Program-made: the position numbers and the translations under genes | DNA from: Teretinema sp964641135 | GTDB taxonomy: Bacteria; Spirochaetota; Spirochaetia; Treponematales; Treponemataceae | Assembly: GCA_964641135.1 (NCBI GenBank) | Contig: CAZXJV010000013.1 | Span: 1 to 42,495 of the forward strand | Direction: 5' to 3' | DNA: 42,495 nucleotides | Part shown: piece by piece, positions 23,177 through 33,500 of the stretch | How positions within the stretch are numbered: the stretch's first letter is position 1 | Layout: every line of letters starts with the position of its first letter | Notes under the pieces: generated by a model | Told to the model about the DNA's origin: nothing | What the model saw: only the letters and a program-made list of their open reading frames with translations | The model's database searches: none

Positions 23177-23230
23177 TATCCCTTTCGGATATATAAATCA
23201 CATTAATATCAAAAGTATACCCGAAAGGGG
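23177..23230. promoter_or_regulatory. Inverted operator-like pair upstream of hipA remnant
   Basis: TATCC-CTTTC-GGATA (23177-23191) and TATACCCGAAAGGGG (23216-23230) share CCGAAAGGG in opposite orientation around an AT-rich centre. TATCC/GGATA arms are the known E. coli HipB half-sites, although the natural spacing there is 8 nt, not 5. Confidence 0.5.
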
Positions 23231-23232
23231 CT

Positions 23233-23940
23233 TTATTCCGGTCGCTCTATAAAATACTCAGGTTCAAGAGAACGGAGCTCTGCCTCGTCTCCCAGGCCGC
23301 CGGTGATGCCGCAGCTGGCAATGCCTGCATTCCGGGCGGTGCGTATGTCTACACCGGAGTCCCCTATCATTAGTGCCCGCCGGGGCGGGGTGCCGGTTTC
23401 CTCAAGAATCCGCAGTATGCCAGCCGGCTCAGGCTTCAGCTTTCCGGCAGATTCAGGGCCGTAAATGCAGTCAAAAAACGAATCAGCCTCCAGGGCTTTC
23501 AGTATGTGCTGAGCCAGCTCTTCGGGTTTGTTGGTAAGCACCGCAAGACGCGAACCCTGTTTTTTCAGGCTTTCAAGCCAGAGCCGTATACCGGGATATA
23601 AGACTGTTTTGTCAACACAGCACTTTTCGTATTCCGAGCGGTACTCAGGCAGGGCCTGTTCTACCAGAGCAACCAGCTCGGCGGGGCTCAGCCCTGCCGC
23701 CGGATCTGACAGGTGCTTTGACCCGGCTTTGACCGCGGCATCGAAGCTGTGGTGCACCAGATTATGCGCCCCGTTACCAAGGCCCCGGCGCACTGTTTCA
23801 CGGTCTACGGCCTTGATTCCGTACCGCTCAAGGGTTGTGTTCATCGCCCTTGCAAGATCGTCAAGGGAATCGATGAGAGTCCCGTCAAGATCGAAGATAT
23901 ACAGGTCAAAGTGCTGAGGAATGCAAGCAGTGTAGTCCAT
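23233..23940 (-). CDS. HAD-superfamily phosphatase (phosphoglycolate phosphatase-like)
   Basis: The product is 235 residues. Motif I is IFDLDGTLIDS (nucleophile Asp), motif II VLTNKP, motif III GKLKPEPAG (Lys) and motif IV MIGDSGVDIRTARNAG. A helical cap lies between motifs I and II. This is the Gph/PGP type, dephosphorylating 2-phosphoglycolate or a similar small phosphate ester; the substrate cannot be fixed from sequence. No ribosome site precedes the ATG at 23940, and CATACT ends 6 nt upstream, so it may be another leaderless message, though a good -35 is not visible. Confidence 0.85.
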   Translation of the reverse strand: MDYTACIPQHFDLYIFDLDGTLIDSLDDLARAMNTTLERYGIKAVDRETVRRGLGNGAHNLVHHSFDAAVKAGSKHLSDPAAGLSPAELVALVEQALPEYRSEYEKCCVDKTVLYPGIRLWLESLKKQGSRLAVLTNKPEELAQHILKALEADSFFDCIYGPESAGKLKPEPAGILRILEETGTPPRRALMIGDSGVDIRTARNAGIASCGITGGLGDEAELRSLEPEYFIERPE

Positions 23941-23990
23941 AGGCAGAGTATGGCATATATAGACCGGCCAATGGAATATACAACAGCAGA

Positions 23991-24060
23991 GAGGTAAAAC
24001 TCGGGCGCGCTTTGTACTTCGCCGGGTTGAGCGTCCTTACGTGGAAGCGCGTGGGTCGTT
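23991..24060 (+). repeat. Dispersed intergenic repeat, copy B (core part)
   Basis: 70 nt starting GAGGTAAAAC and containing TTGTACTTCGCCGGGTTGA and GTGGAAGCGCGTGG. By eye it matches copy C (29153) at 63 of 70 positions in the same orientation. The flank after GTCGTTCGTGAT matches a partial copy at 29061-29100 instead. Confidence 0.8.
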
Positions 24061-24121
24061 CGTGATTTTCATACATCTCCAATTAGAAGCAGCACCGTTG
24101 TGTTTGCACAGGAGCGGGATT

Positions 24122-24160
24122 AAAAAAAGGGCCGTCTGGTGTGTTAACCGGACAGCCCCT
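24122..24160 (-). terminator. Terminator of the lipoprotein operon
   Basis: On the minus strand GGGCTGTCCGGT pairs imperfectly with ACCAGACGGCCC, followed by seven T. It ends the operon reading from 28977 to 24204. Confidence 0.85.
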
Positions 24161-24203
24161 TGTATACTCATGATGTTTTTTTAATCAGCTGCCTGTCAGG
24201 GCA

Positions 24204-27074
24204 TCAGGGCATCAGGGCTTTCAGATAGGGATACCCGTTATTTATATAACCGGCCGGGTCAATAGCCCAGACAGCTTCAATCCCCTCGCCGGGGTTACCG
24301 GTAAAGTCCCATCCCTCAAAGGTGGATTCTGTCTTCATTTCGGGGGTGTAATGCGGAATACCCTTACCGGTATCACTGCGGCCGGAGGTTTCCCGGTCGT
24401 AGTATGAGTCGGTGACGGTAGAGGAAGTCCGCCGGCCAACCAATCCTCCAACAGAGGCTGCAGCGGAACTTACCTGTCCTGTTGAATATCCTCTGAGTAC
24501 CTGACCGGAACTTGTGGTCTCTCCTACCAATCCACCTGCTGAAGCCGCAGAGGTAGTAACATTCCCTCTGGCATAGGAATCCTCAATTATTGAAAAAGAG
24601 TAATTAAAGCCTACAAGCCCTCCGATGTATGCTATGCCAGTCGAAAGAACAGAGGCAGAGATATTTCCTGTCGCAAAGCACGAACGTATGTGGGCACCTG
24701 ATTGGGCTGAAGAAATAACAGCGCCGTTTGATCCGATGAGACCACCGCAATAATAGCGCCCGGAAACGTCGCCGGTTGCATATGAATTGCTGATAAATAC
24801 ATGCAGTTGATCAGGAGCACTGACAGCCGAATACCACACCCTGCCAACAAGGCCGCCTGCATACTCTCCCGAGCCGGTAACAGTGCCAGTTGCATACACA
24901 TGATCAATCCGTGTATATCCGGTTATTTCTCCTATTAATCCGCCGACAACGGTTTGAACAGTAGTTGTGGTTATTGTGACATTCCCCAGCGCATGGCAGT
25001 TTTGAATCGTTACCATTGTATCCAGATTCCTTCCCTGTACACCCCCTATTAAACCACCTGTGTACAGTTTGGTGCCTGTCATGGCACAGTTCGCCCATGA
25101 ATCCCTGATGCTGATGCTGGTACCTGCTGCGGGTATCACTGCCTTTCCAATCAAGCCACCGCTGAAGTGCTTTGAGCCGGATGCTGCGTGTACTGTTCCC
25201 GTGGCATTACAGTTAGTAACATCCCCCTCGCAGTATCCTATCAAGGCTCCGGTTTCTCCTCCTCCTCTCACATTCACTGCGGTGAGAGACACATTTTGTA
25301 TGTGGCTGCCCGGGCCTGTGTAGCCAAACAATCCCCGGTTGTCGCTGGTTCCGGTTGTTGTTAACCCATGAATGGTATGGCCGTTGCCGTCGAAGGTCCC
25401 GGTGAACTTGTTCGAGGCTGTGCCGATGGGGGTCCAGTTGGTGTAGCCGCTCAAGTCAAGGTCGGCGGTCTGGATGTAGGTTCCTCCCAGCAGGGTTGTG
25501 TCGGTTGCCAGCAGAGCCAGTTCTTTTGGGAAGCGGATACCGTCCAGGGGGCCTTCCAGTCCCCACTGTACACGGAACTTCCTGATTGTACTCCAGCCTG
25601 TTGCTACCTCATCGCCGCTTATTACGTCGGTGGTGACGGCCCTGATGCGCCAGAAGTAGTCTGTTTTGTTGTTTAGAGCATCATCCGGTATCCAGCTGGT
25701 TGCACTTTCCTTGTTGATGACAGCAGAACCGCCAACAGCTCCTTCGGTATTGGCCATCTGCATTTCATACCGGATGGTGCCGTTAATCGTTGCCCAGTGC
25801 AATTCCGGTGTTGTATCAGTAGTTATTGTATTGTGGTCCGGGCCATTCAGGACAATGGTGTGGCGTTCCCAGCCGACAGTGAGCTGTGCGGTATCGCTCC
25901 ATTGCCCTTTTTCACCGTGTGAGTCCACCCCACGCACGCGCCAGTACCAATTAAGCGCAATCGGTGCATTGGCGCTGCTTGTTGACAGACTGTTTGTCCC
26001 GGCCGGGACAAGGGGTGCGGCTTCGATTGCCTCTATACCGGAGGCGGCATTGACAATCTGTACCTCGTAGGAAGCTGCCGCGCCCAGGGCATCCCATTCA
26101 AGCGTCGGCCAGTCCTGTTTTGTCGCAGAACCGGTGGGCGGGGTTAAGCCCGTACACTGCTCCAGCAGGAACCGTGCATACAGGTTAATGCTTTCGGTAC
26201 CTATCGTCAGAGTGCCGCCAAAGTCGTATACAGCACCCTGACCGTCTGCTTGTGTGTTCCAGTGCGAAAAGGTGTAGCCGTCAAGACTCATGGTATCTGC
26301 ATCGCCGAGTATTGGTGCAGTGTCTCCTCTAAAGTAGAGAGTTGTATCTACCGGAACCGGATCAGAAGAACCATTTGCATGATAGGTTATTGTGTATAAG
26401 GCCCGGAAGTCTTCCGGGGTGAATTCATAGACCCAGGAAGTGGTTTGATCGCGGAAAATCTGTACTGCTTCGTTCAGTTGACGGGAGATTCGTTTGCCCT
26501 CCCGGAGAACATGAAGGCTAACCAGATAAGAACCGGTATTAAGTACTGTGTTCAGTTCTGCTGTAGAACCCGACAGGGTAAACGAAGCAGGAACGCTGGC
26601 GCCATTGATTGAGCTCAGGCTTACCGCAACGGTATCCGCAAGCTGTTCGGCGGGCCAGGAAAGCTGGACTGAAAATGTGCCCGTTCCATCGAGGGGTTTG
26701 AGCGCTACAGTGGCGTTTGCTCCCGAGCCGGCGGCAACGGTTAACTGTACTGTGCCGCTTGCAATAATTTCTTCATCGCTGTTCAGTCCATTGATGGTAA
26801 AGGTCCAGTTTCCGGCGATGATGCCGGTGAAGCTGAAGTTTCCGTTCGGGTTTGTTTGAGGCCCTGCAGAGGCGCCCGAGGGGCCTGTTCCGCTGATGCT
26901 GTAAGACTGAATCTGTGCAGCAGCAGGTATAAGGGTTCGTCCATCAGACCCTGCAACAGAAATGGTGACAGTTCCCTTTGACAGTGAGCCTGTTTTCAGG
27001 TCGTCCAGGGGATTGATACAGGCGGTTATGCTTATAGCTGTTACCAGTGTAACAAAAAGAAATAGGTGCTTCAT
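24204..27074 (-). CDS. Large GLUG-repeat lipoprotein, probable surface protein
   Basis: The product is 956 residues. Lipoprotein signal with lipobox ITAC near residue 20. Then a beta-rich region (about 30-220), an InlB B-repeat (YTITYHANGSSDPVP, then GYTFSHWNTQADGQG), two Fn3-like modules with WDALGAAASYEVQI and WRIRAVTTD, and from about residue 590 a beta-helix of GLUG repeats. I count eight GGLIG/GGLVG units. Such proteins are adhesins or surface scaffolds. The ATG at 27074 follows GAGGAG; the preceding gene stops 11 nt upstream, so the two are co-transcribed. No enzyme motif is seen. Confidence 0.85.
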   Translation of the reverse strand: MKHLFLFVTLVTAISITACINPLDDLKTGSLSKGTVTISVAGSDGRTLIPAAAQIQSYSISGTGPSGASAGPQTNPNGNFSFTGIIAGNWTFTINGLNSDEEIIASGTVQLTVAAGSGANATVALKPLDGTGTFSVQLSWPAEQLADTVAVSLSSINGASVPASFTLSGSTAELNTVLNTGSYLVSLHVLREGKRISRQLNEAVQIFRDQTTSWVYEFTPEDFRALYTITYHANGSSDPVPVDTTLYFRGDTAPILGDADTMSLDGYTFSHWNTQADGQGAVYDFGGTLTIGTESINLYARFLLEQCTGLTPPTGSATKQDWPTLEWDALGAAASYEVQIVNAASGIEAIEAAPLVPAGTNSLSTSSANAPIALNWYWRVRGVDSHGEKGQWSDTAQLTVGWERHTIVLNGPDHNTITTDTTPELHWATINGTIRYEMQMANTEGAVGGSAVINKESATSWIPDDALNNKTDYFWRIRAVTTDVISGDEVATGWSTIRKFRVQWGLEGPLDGIRFPKELALLATDTTLLGGTYIQTADLDLSGYTNWTPIGTASNKFTGTFDGNGHTIHGLTTTGTSDNRGLFGYTGPGSHIQNVSLTAVNVRGGGETGALIGYCEGDVTNCNATGTVHAASGSKHFSGGLIGKAVIPAAGTSISIRDSWANCAMTGTKLYTGGLIGGVQGRNLDTMVTIQNCHALGNVTITTTTVQTVVGGLIGEITGYTRIDHVYATGTVTGSGEYAGGLVGRVWYSAVSAPDQLHVFISNSYATGDVSGRYYCGGLIGSNGAVISSAQSGAHIRSCFATGNISASVLSTGIAYIGGLVGFNYSFSIIEDSYARGNVTTSAASAGGLVGETTSSGQVLRGYSTGQVSSAAASVGGLVGRRTSSTVTDSYYDRETSGRSDTGKGIPHYTPEMKTESTFEGWDFTGNPGEGIEAVWAIDPAGYINNGYPYLKALMP

Positions 27075-27085
27075 TCTGTGTCTCC

Positions 27086-27712
27086 TCATTCAACCACAAA
27101 AGACTGTGACGCGGAATACAAATTGTCCGCGTGCCGGGCAAATACGGTAACAGTGTGCGGTCCATATGTCAGAGTATCGGGTGTTGTAAAGGTAAGGCCG
27201 GTTCCTGCATGGGCTCCCTCAAGGAACCAGAACACCTCATCGGCTGTACCGCCGCTTATTGTCACAGTGAAGGACGCTGCTGTACCAAAGGTGATTGTGG
27301 AGGGGCCTGTTAATTCCAGGGAAAGATCCACTATTTCGATACCGCCGGTGAGGGGCTGCCATACAGCATACAGGTTAAAATTACCGGTATGCATGCGGAA
27401 GGTGTCGCCGCCCTGATAGGTAACCGGATCGCTTGCGTCTTCCTGGGAATTCCATCCGGCAAAGCTATGCCCATCACGCACCAGACCCTGCGAGTTGTTT
27501 TTTACTATTACTGTGGAGCCTGATGCATAGGTGTTGCGGTCCTCCGGTGGATTGCCTTCTGTCTGGCCGTTCCCGTGGTAGGTAACGGTGTACAGTGCAG
27601 GGGGCGGGGCTGGTGTTGGAGCTGGCGATCCTGCCGGGCTGTCGCAGGACATAAGAGTGCTAACTGCGAGCGTCATTGCTCCAAGAAAGAGTGCAGCCGT
27701 CATTTTTTGCAT
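27086..27712 (-). CDS. InlB B-repeat lipoprotein
   Basis: The product is 208 residues. Signal peptide with lipobox LMSC, a Pro/Ala linker (SPAPTPAPPP), one InlB B-repeat (YTVTYHGNGQTEGNPP ... GHSFAGWNSQ), and a C-terminal Ig-like domain (ITFGTAASFTVTISGG). It shares the B-repeat type with the larger lipoprotein downstream, suggesting the two act at the same surface structure. AGGAGA precedes the ATG at 27712. The 150 nt to the regulator gene carries no gene; a weak promoter with TATATA lies there on the minus strand. Confidence 0.8.
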   Translation of the reverse strand: MQKMTAALFLGAMTLAVSTLMSCDSPAGSPAPTPAPPPALYTVTYHGNGQTEGNPPEDRNTYASGSTVIVKNNSQGLVRDGHSFAGWNSQEDASDPVTYQGGDTFRMHTGNFNLYAVWQPLTGGIEIVDLSLELTGPSTITFGTAASFTVTISGGTADEVFWFLEGAHAGTGLTFTTPDTLTYGPHTVTVFARHADNLYSASQSFVVE

Positions 27713-27861
27713 GCTGGTCTCCTGTTTGAGGAATGTGGAAATCTTCTATATAAAGACCCCGGTTAGAATATGGAGGTCTTCACGATGAGTCATAATAGAG
27801 GTTTTAAATAGATAAGACTTACAGATTCAGAAATCTGGGAATGGTTTATAAAAAAAGGGCG

Positions 27862-28977
27862 TCAGTCAGGCTCTGTGGATTGGCAGCGGGTGCGGTATTG
27901 CGACGGGGTCATCCCGGTAATTGCCTTAAAGGATTCATTGAAGGAGGAAAGAGAATTAAAGCCGCAATCAAATGCTATTGACAGCAATTTATCCTCAGGG
28001 CGTTCGAGGATCAGGGCCCTGGCAGCTTCGACTCGCCGGTTTTTGAGATACTGAGGGAAATTCATTCCAATTTTTGTATTAAAAATTTCTGACAACTGGT
28101 AGGCCGGAATACCGATGATTTTTGCCAGCCTTTGGATCTTCAGGGTTGCATCCTGATAGATTTTCTCACTTTCCATAAGCGCATCCAGTTGTATAACAAT
28201 GGCATCGCTGTCGATACCCGAGATGCGCGAGTTGGTGTATTCATCGCGATAGGCTTCAAGCTTGATAATGTTAAGAACAAAGGGATAACGGAAGCTTGCT
28301 ATAAAGATAAGAGTTATAAAAATGGTCATCCTGCTTTGCATGATCAGGCTGAAGGTTCCATTGCCTATGTAATTATCGATATACACGCCGATGCTGAGTA
28401 CCATGAAGAACGCAAGCAGAAGCGCTGCATACAGATTGCTCTTTTTTTCTTTGGATGCCTTAATAATCACCGGATACGCGATTATCAGTATCCAGCATAC
28501 ATACACAACAGTCTGAAACAACGTTATCAGCGAACTGATGCGGAATATGTGATTGGTTTGAAAGAGATACGTGTTATACAGTTCTGGTGGTATCGAGGGA
28601 TTGGGCGGGTATCTTCCCCACACACTCATCAACACAATGGTAAAAACGGCCGGCAGAAAGTGGAGTGCTGTAGCTGACGTTATACGCAGTTCTTTATAAA
28701 GGAGTGCCCTCAACCAGAAAAAGGTCAAGGGCAGAAGCGTCAAACTTGCGGTAACCCCAATGACACGCACATAGGCATAGACCGTATGCCAATCGGGAAG
28801 GGCCGTAAAAATAAAAAAATTGCTGGAAAGGTGAAAAACGACAATATTCAGACACACAATCAGAATCAGGTAATTGAGAGCTTCTTTTTTAACCAGCAGC
28901 ATCTGCATGACAGCTACCAGCACTGCCAGTGCCGCACCCAACAATATTACAAAGCTCTGAAACGTCGAATAATCCAC
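27862..28977 (-). CDS. Membrane-anchored AraC-family regulator
   Basis: The product is 371 residues. Seven or so hydrophobic helices fill residues 5-240 (for example FVILLGAALAVLVAVMQML). They are followed by an AraC-type DNA-binding domain at about 260-365 with LAKIIGIPAYQLSEIFNTK, FPQYLKNRRVEAARALI, FDCGFNSLSSFNESFK and the closing TGMTPSQYR. It probably senses a signal in the membrane and controls the two lipoprotein genes downstream on the same strand. The start is a GTG at 28977 with GAGGG upstream. Confidence 0.85.
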   Translation of the reverse strand: MDYSTFQSFVILLGAALAVLVAVMQMLLVKKEALNYLILIVCLNIVVFHLSSNFFIFTALPDWHTVYAYVRVIGVTASLTLLPLTFFWLRALLYKELRITSATALHFLPAVFTIVLMSVWGRYPPNPSIPPELYNTYLFQTNHIFRISSLITLFQTVVYVCWILIIAYPVIIKASKEKKSNLYAALLLAFFMVLSIGVYIDNYIGNGTFSLIMQSRMTIFITLIFIASFRYPFVLNIIKLEAYRDEYTNSRISGIDSDAIVIQLDALMESEKIYQDATLKIQRLAKIIGIPAYQLSEIFNTKIGMNFPQYLKNRRVEAARALILERPEDKLLSIAFDCGFNSLSSFNESFKAITGMTPSQYRTRCQSTEPD

Positions 28978-29060
28978 TTTTTCCCTCTGTTTTTACCAGT
29001 ATATATCCTTTATCATCATTTTACAGTCTTTTTTTGGGGAAATTTCTCCCTGGTTTTGGC

Positions 29061-29305
29061 GTTAAGTGGAAGCGGGTGGGTTGTTCGTGATGATTTCCAT
29101 TTTATGCAAGCACTTTTTGGTGTTTCTTACACATAACTGCGACGACTTTAGTGAGGTAAAACGCAGGCGCGCCTTGTACTTCGCCGGGTTGAACGTCCTT
29201 CCGTGGAAGCGCGTGGAGCGTTCTCAATCAAAAAAACAACACTATTGATAGCACCTGCATCTATGGTAGCTCTTTCAAAACTCCCCGAGTTTTAAAAGAG
29301 CCTCA
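29061..29305 (+). repeat. Dispersed intergenic repeat, copy C (core plus hairpin tail) with extra partial copy
   Basis: 29061-29100 is a diverged partial copy (GTGGAAGCGGGTGGG). 29153-29252 is the 100-nt unit, 94 of 100 identical by eye to copy D. 29253-29305 adds ATCTATGGTAGC and the hairpin GCTCTTTCAAAACTC-CCC-GAGTTTTAAAAGAGC. The hairpin overlaps the end of jetD (stop at 29303) and may terminate the Wadjet transcript. Confidence 0.85.
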
Positions 29306-30595
29306 ATAATGTATAATTTCCTGTTCGACGCCGCGGCCTGTTGAAAGGATGCGTTCAAGGAGGCCTTCGATTCCGGGAAGGGCGCGGGTATCATCCCGGA
29401 TGGCGGCAGCACGGACAAGCATTGTGCCGTCCAGGCTGCGGCTGTGGGAACAGTAGCGGTCAAAGGTAGCGCTGTCCATGCGCCAGGGGGCAACCGGTGC
29501 GCCTGCTGCATCGGCGAGTTCCTGCAGGATAAGAATACCGTCGGGGTCCAGGTCGCCTGAGTGGAAAAGGTGCCAGCCGGATCGGGCAAGGGCACTGAAT
29601 ACAAGCTGGACAGCCCGGTTGGGATGGCCTGCGACATAGACTAAAAGAGTAAACTCAGGCAGCCGGCCCTGTTCCAGAGCGCGCGCAAGAACATGAAAGG
29701 TTTCCTTGTTTTCAATGCCCAGTGCACAGTTTGGTGTAGCGGTTTGCGGGGCAGCAGTATCGGCCGTCGCGACGGGAGCTCCTGTTTGAGTTCCTGTGTT
29801 TGCAGTGATGGCGGTGATTTCGTTGATGGCTGCAGCTGTTTCGGCTGGAAGGCCTATGATAGCGCCTGAGGGGTTTTCAAGCGGTGCAGCTTTACCGGCA
29901 AGCCGGATTGTGCAGGCACCGGCGATAAGGGTTTCCGGAAAGGACCGCTCAAGACGGCCGGGCTCGGGAGCCGGTATTCCTGCAGCAGCTGCCCGGCTGA
30001 ACAGGGGTTTTGCCGCAGCAAGAAGGGCTTCAATACGCTTGGAATCGGCGAAGAGACTGACTGACAGGGCCCGGGTGGTCAGTGCCTGAGTTTCGTTGTT
30101 ATACAACGGCAGCAGTGCAAGATCGCGGATAAGGGTATCGTCAATTCCGCGGTCAGCGTCTTTAGCGTCAAGATTCAATGCAAGGAATTCAAAAAAGGCC
30201 TGTTTAAGTACTGGCGGATGCAGCTTTGATGCGGCACTGGTTGACGCGGCGCTTTCTGCAGCGGCAATGTTGGCTGCCGCTTCCCGGGCAGCTTGCGCGG
30301 TGTCGGCCGGGGATGAGCGGCCGAGCAGGGAAAAAAGTCCCTGCGGATCACGCAGGGTAAGCGAGCGAACTGCTTCGCCTTCTTTGCGCCGTTCCCAGCT
30401 TATTTCCAGTATGCCGCGCCGGGCAAGTTCTTCGGCGGCTTCCAGAAAGGATTCTTTTTCATCGGCGCCGGCACGCTCAAGGTCCCGGAAGGTGCGGGCG
30501 GAAGAAAGGCGCAACGGTGCCCCTCCGGAAGCAGCGGCAGAAGAGGGGTAGCGCGAAGCGAACTCTTCCAGAATGCGCATTGCCGCCTGTGTCAT
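29303..30595 (-). CDS. jetD: Wadjet JetD, TOPRIM-type nuclease subunit
   Basis: The product is 430 residues. The C-terminal TOPRIM-like region has LGIENKETFH (acidic residue) and FHSGDLDPDGILIL (DxD), the metal-binding centre of JetD (DUF2220/DUF2399), which cuts plasmid DNA after the SMC complex arrests on a small circle. The N-terminal part carries winged-helix-like arms. Two alanine/threonine-rich insertions (about residues 100-125 and 270-290) are low-complexity and not typical. It overlaps jetC by 4 nt. Last gene of the operon, ending at a repeat-associated hairpin. Confidence 0.9.
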   Translation of the reverse strand: MTQAAMRILEEFASRYPSSAAASGGAPLRLSSARTFRDLERAGADEKESFLEAAEELARRGILEISWERRKEGEAVRSLTLRDPQGLFSLLGRSSPADTAQAAREAAANIAAAESAASTSAASKLHPPVLKQAFFEFLALNLDAKDADRGIDDTLIRDLALLPLYNNETQALTTRALSVSLFADSKRIEALLAAAKPLFSRAAAAGIPAPEPGRLERSFPETLIAGACTIRLAGKAAPLENPSGAIIGLPAETAAAINEITAITANTGTQTGAPVATADTAAPQTATPNCALGIENKETFHVLARALEQGRLPEFTLLVYVAGHPNRAVQLVFSALARSGWHLFHSGDLDPDGILILQELADAAGAPVAPWRMDSATFDRYCSHSRSLDGTMLVRAAAIRDDTRALPGIEGLLERILSTGRGVEQEIIHY

Positions 30596-33500
30596 GCCTC
30601 GACTTCCTGGACAGCAAAGTCCCGTACCCTGGCCTTGTAGCCGTGGCGGATAACCAGGTTCACCGCATCCATGTGGGGAGCTATAGCTTCAATTTTTTCT
30701 GTGGGGACAGAGATAACTACCTGCAATCGCATTTCGCGGAAGAACTCCAGAATCTTGCCGATGCGCTCGTCGTCCAGCCGGTCAAAGGCTTCGTCAAAGA
30801 GCACAAAGCGGACAGTGCTTTCAGGCTTGTCCCTGAAAAAACGGTAAAAGCTGGCAGCGATAGCTACATAGTACGGAGTCTGTGCTTCGCCCCCCGATTT
30901 TTCTCGCAATACCCGCGAGAGGGAGGATTCTTCCGCCTTGCCGCTTGCGGCGTTTACCGACTGGGTGTCGCGAATCTTGATGTCATAGGTAAAATAGGTA
31001 CGGTAATCGCAGATAGAACGCATCTCGGCCGAGGCAAGATCGGATTCAAGGATGCGGTTGAACAGCTCCTCGGCAGCCTGCCTGTCGGCAGGGTCGGCAA
31101 ACTGGGCAAAGAGGCTGTCTTCAAAACTGGCAATTTCGGCTGCCTTGCGGACTATCTCTATCTGGCCCCGGCGGTCAGCCTTTTCTTCAAGGGTAAAGCG
31201 GTACTGGTCGCGTCCGAAGGTCAGGGTGCGCAGGGTTTCGTTGATTTCGCGGAAACTTTCCCGGGCTTCTTCGATCAGCTCATTAAGCCGGGCTATAAAA
31301 TGATCCTTGAATTCCCTTTCGGCATCCTGGCGGGCATGTGTGATTTTTTCGAGGTAGGCCGGCAGTTCCGAGGCTTCAAGGCGGTTTAACAGATCGGCTG
31401 CTGTGGAGGCTTCTTCGATTTCGGCATGCAGGAGTGCATTAAAGTCGCGGTTATAGCGTATAACCAGATCGCGGAAGGTTTTAAGACATTTTTCGGCGCG
31501 GGTTTCTATGCCCTTTCGTGCACTGTCGTAGTTGGCAATAATGTCCCGGGCGCTGTCGGCGCGCAGCCGTTCTGCAGCATAGCGTTCGCATTCTGCAAGC
31601 ACCGGCTCGTGGCTGTCGCAGAAGTCTATGAACTGCCGTTCACACAGCCCGGAGCGTTCAGCTGCATCGGCTATGGTGCGCGCAAGGGTTTCTCTGTCCC
31701 GCCCGACGGCTCCCAGCTGTTCGTTTACTCGGTCTATTGTCTGCTCGGTTTCCCGGATGCGTACCGCGAGGTTTTTAATGCGCATTTCAAGGTCGCCGAA
31801 GGCAGAGGTATCGATGCCGGCAAGCTCTGCGCGCAGGGCTTCAAGGTCGGCTTCAAGCCGGGCCGCTTCGTCTATGGCCGGAAGGAGCTCGGCTGCTTCA
31901 TAGAGTGAACGCAGTGCCCGTGACAACAGGTCCAGCCGCCGTCCGGCTTCTGCTTCCTTTTCGCGCAGGCTGTCGCGTTCTCCGCGCAGGCGCAGTGATT
32001 CTTCAAGCAGGAAGGCTTTTCTCTGTTCACGGGCGGCTTGTCCCAGCCAGTGGGTGCTGTAAACCTTTTGATCGATGCGCGAGGCTGTAAAACGGGAATA
32101 GCTCATGCACTCTTTGGTAACAGCCTTTGAGTAGTTTTTAAGGCTTGAAAGGTCAGCCGTCATTACATCACCGAGTATGCAGTCGAGGTATATTTCAGCC
32201 CAGGGTGAATCGCTTCGCACCAGTTCAGCAAGGGAGCCTGCGCGAACCTCGGCTCCTCTCATGCGGGCAAGGTTGGGAAGGGCGACGCCCGAGACGGCTC
32301 TGGGCAGGGCATCGTAGATTTCCAGGGCGCGCTGAAAGTCATCGGGAGGGACAATCAGGGCAAAACGCAGGGTATTAAGCCAGCCTTCTACCGCGTCGGC
32401 CCATTCCGGATTGGCTACCTCGGCAAGATCTGCAAGAATCCTGGCATCGATGCCCTCGCGGCGCAGTGCGTCGCGGATTTTTTCTGCCGATTCAGGATAG
32501 CGGCGGATGCCTTTTTCAAGGTCGGCAAGCTCGGCAAGGACCTCCCGGAGGTCGTTTTCCAGCTGTTCGCTTGCAATGCGGGTGCGCTCCCGGGCTGCCG
32601 TCTGGCTGGACTGTTCCTGTTCTGCCCATTGGATTTCTTCCTGCGGGCTGTTTTCCGCGTTGCGGTCCAGCAGGGTTGCGCACTGGGTACGCAGCAGGCT
32701 ACACCGTTCTGCTTTTTCGGAAGCCCGGCCGGCTGTTTTTTCAAGTTCTGCGATCCGCTCTTTCATGCGGGCATACAGCTGGTGGGTGTCGTCCCGGGCA
32801 AGGGCTGCTTCTGTTTCGCGCCGCTCAGCTTCAAGGGTATCCTTAAGGTCGCGCAGACGGGTCAGTTCTGTTTCCAGCCGTGCCTGACGTTCGGCGCGAT
32901 CTGCTTCTTTTTTGACGGCGAGGCTGTGTTCCTCGGCTGAAAGGTCGCGGTCCAGAAGAACTTTCAGATAATCCTGCTGGGTGCGGATGCGCTGGAATTT
33001 TTCCCATTCAGCAGCCTGTTCCACAATGGTTTTAAGGGCGGTTATACGGGCCTGGGCTGCCCGGGCTTCGCGCTCGGCTTCTTTATAGCTTTCCAGGTTA
33101 GCCTTCATTGTAGAAATATCTAAAGGCCGGTCCTCCAGAATGTAGTCGCAGACAAAGGCGTCAACCGAGGTCAGAGGCGAAAAGCTCACCGAGCGGGTAA
33201 AGGCTTCCAGATAGGGATTGTATTCGGCCATGCGCCGCCAGACACCAAGGCGGCTGGTCAGGTCCCGCAGATACTGTTTTTTTGTGTCAAAGCAGACAGC
33301 AGCGCGGGGAACGATGAGGTCGCGGAATTGACGCCAGGACAGGGGCCTGCCGTCCGGTGCGCGGGCTTCAAGGCTTTTGGCACTGAGGCGGTCGGCCATC
33401 CAGAAGTGCTCGCTGGTGCGTCCGTCGCTCCAGGCTTCAACACAGACTGCTGCAAGAAAGCGGTCTGAGGGGCTGTCGGTCGAGGTATCAGTGAACTCGA

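Noticed and set aside
23991..24060. Core repeat as an integron attC site (GTTGAGC fits GTTRRRY)
   Set aside because: No matching inverse core box at the proper distance, and copy D lacks the box, so a dispersed repeat explains it better.
30517..31389. Long open frame on the plus strand opposite jetC and jetD (290 codons)
   Set aside because: It mirrors high-GC codons of the two real genes, has no ribosome site and no recognisable protein features.
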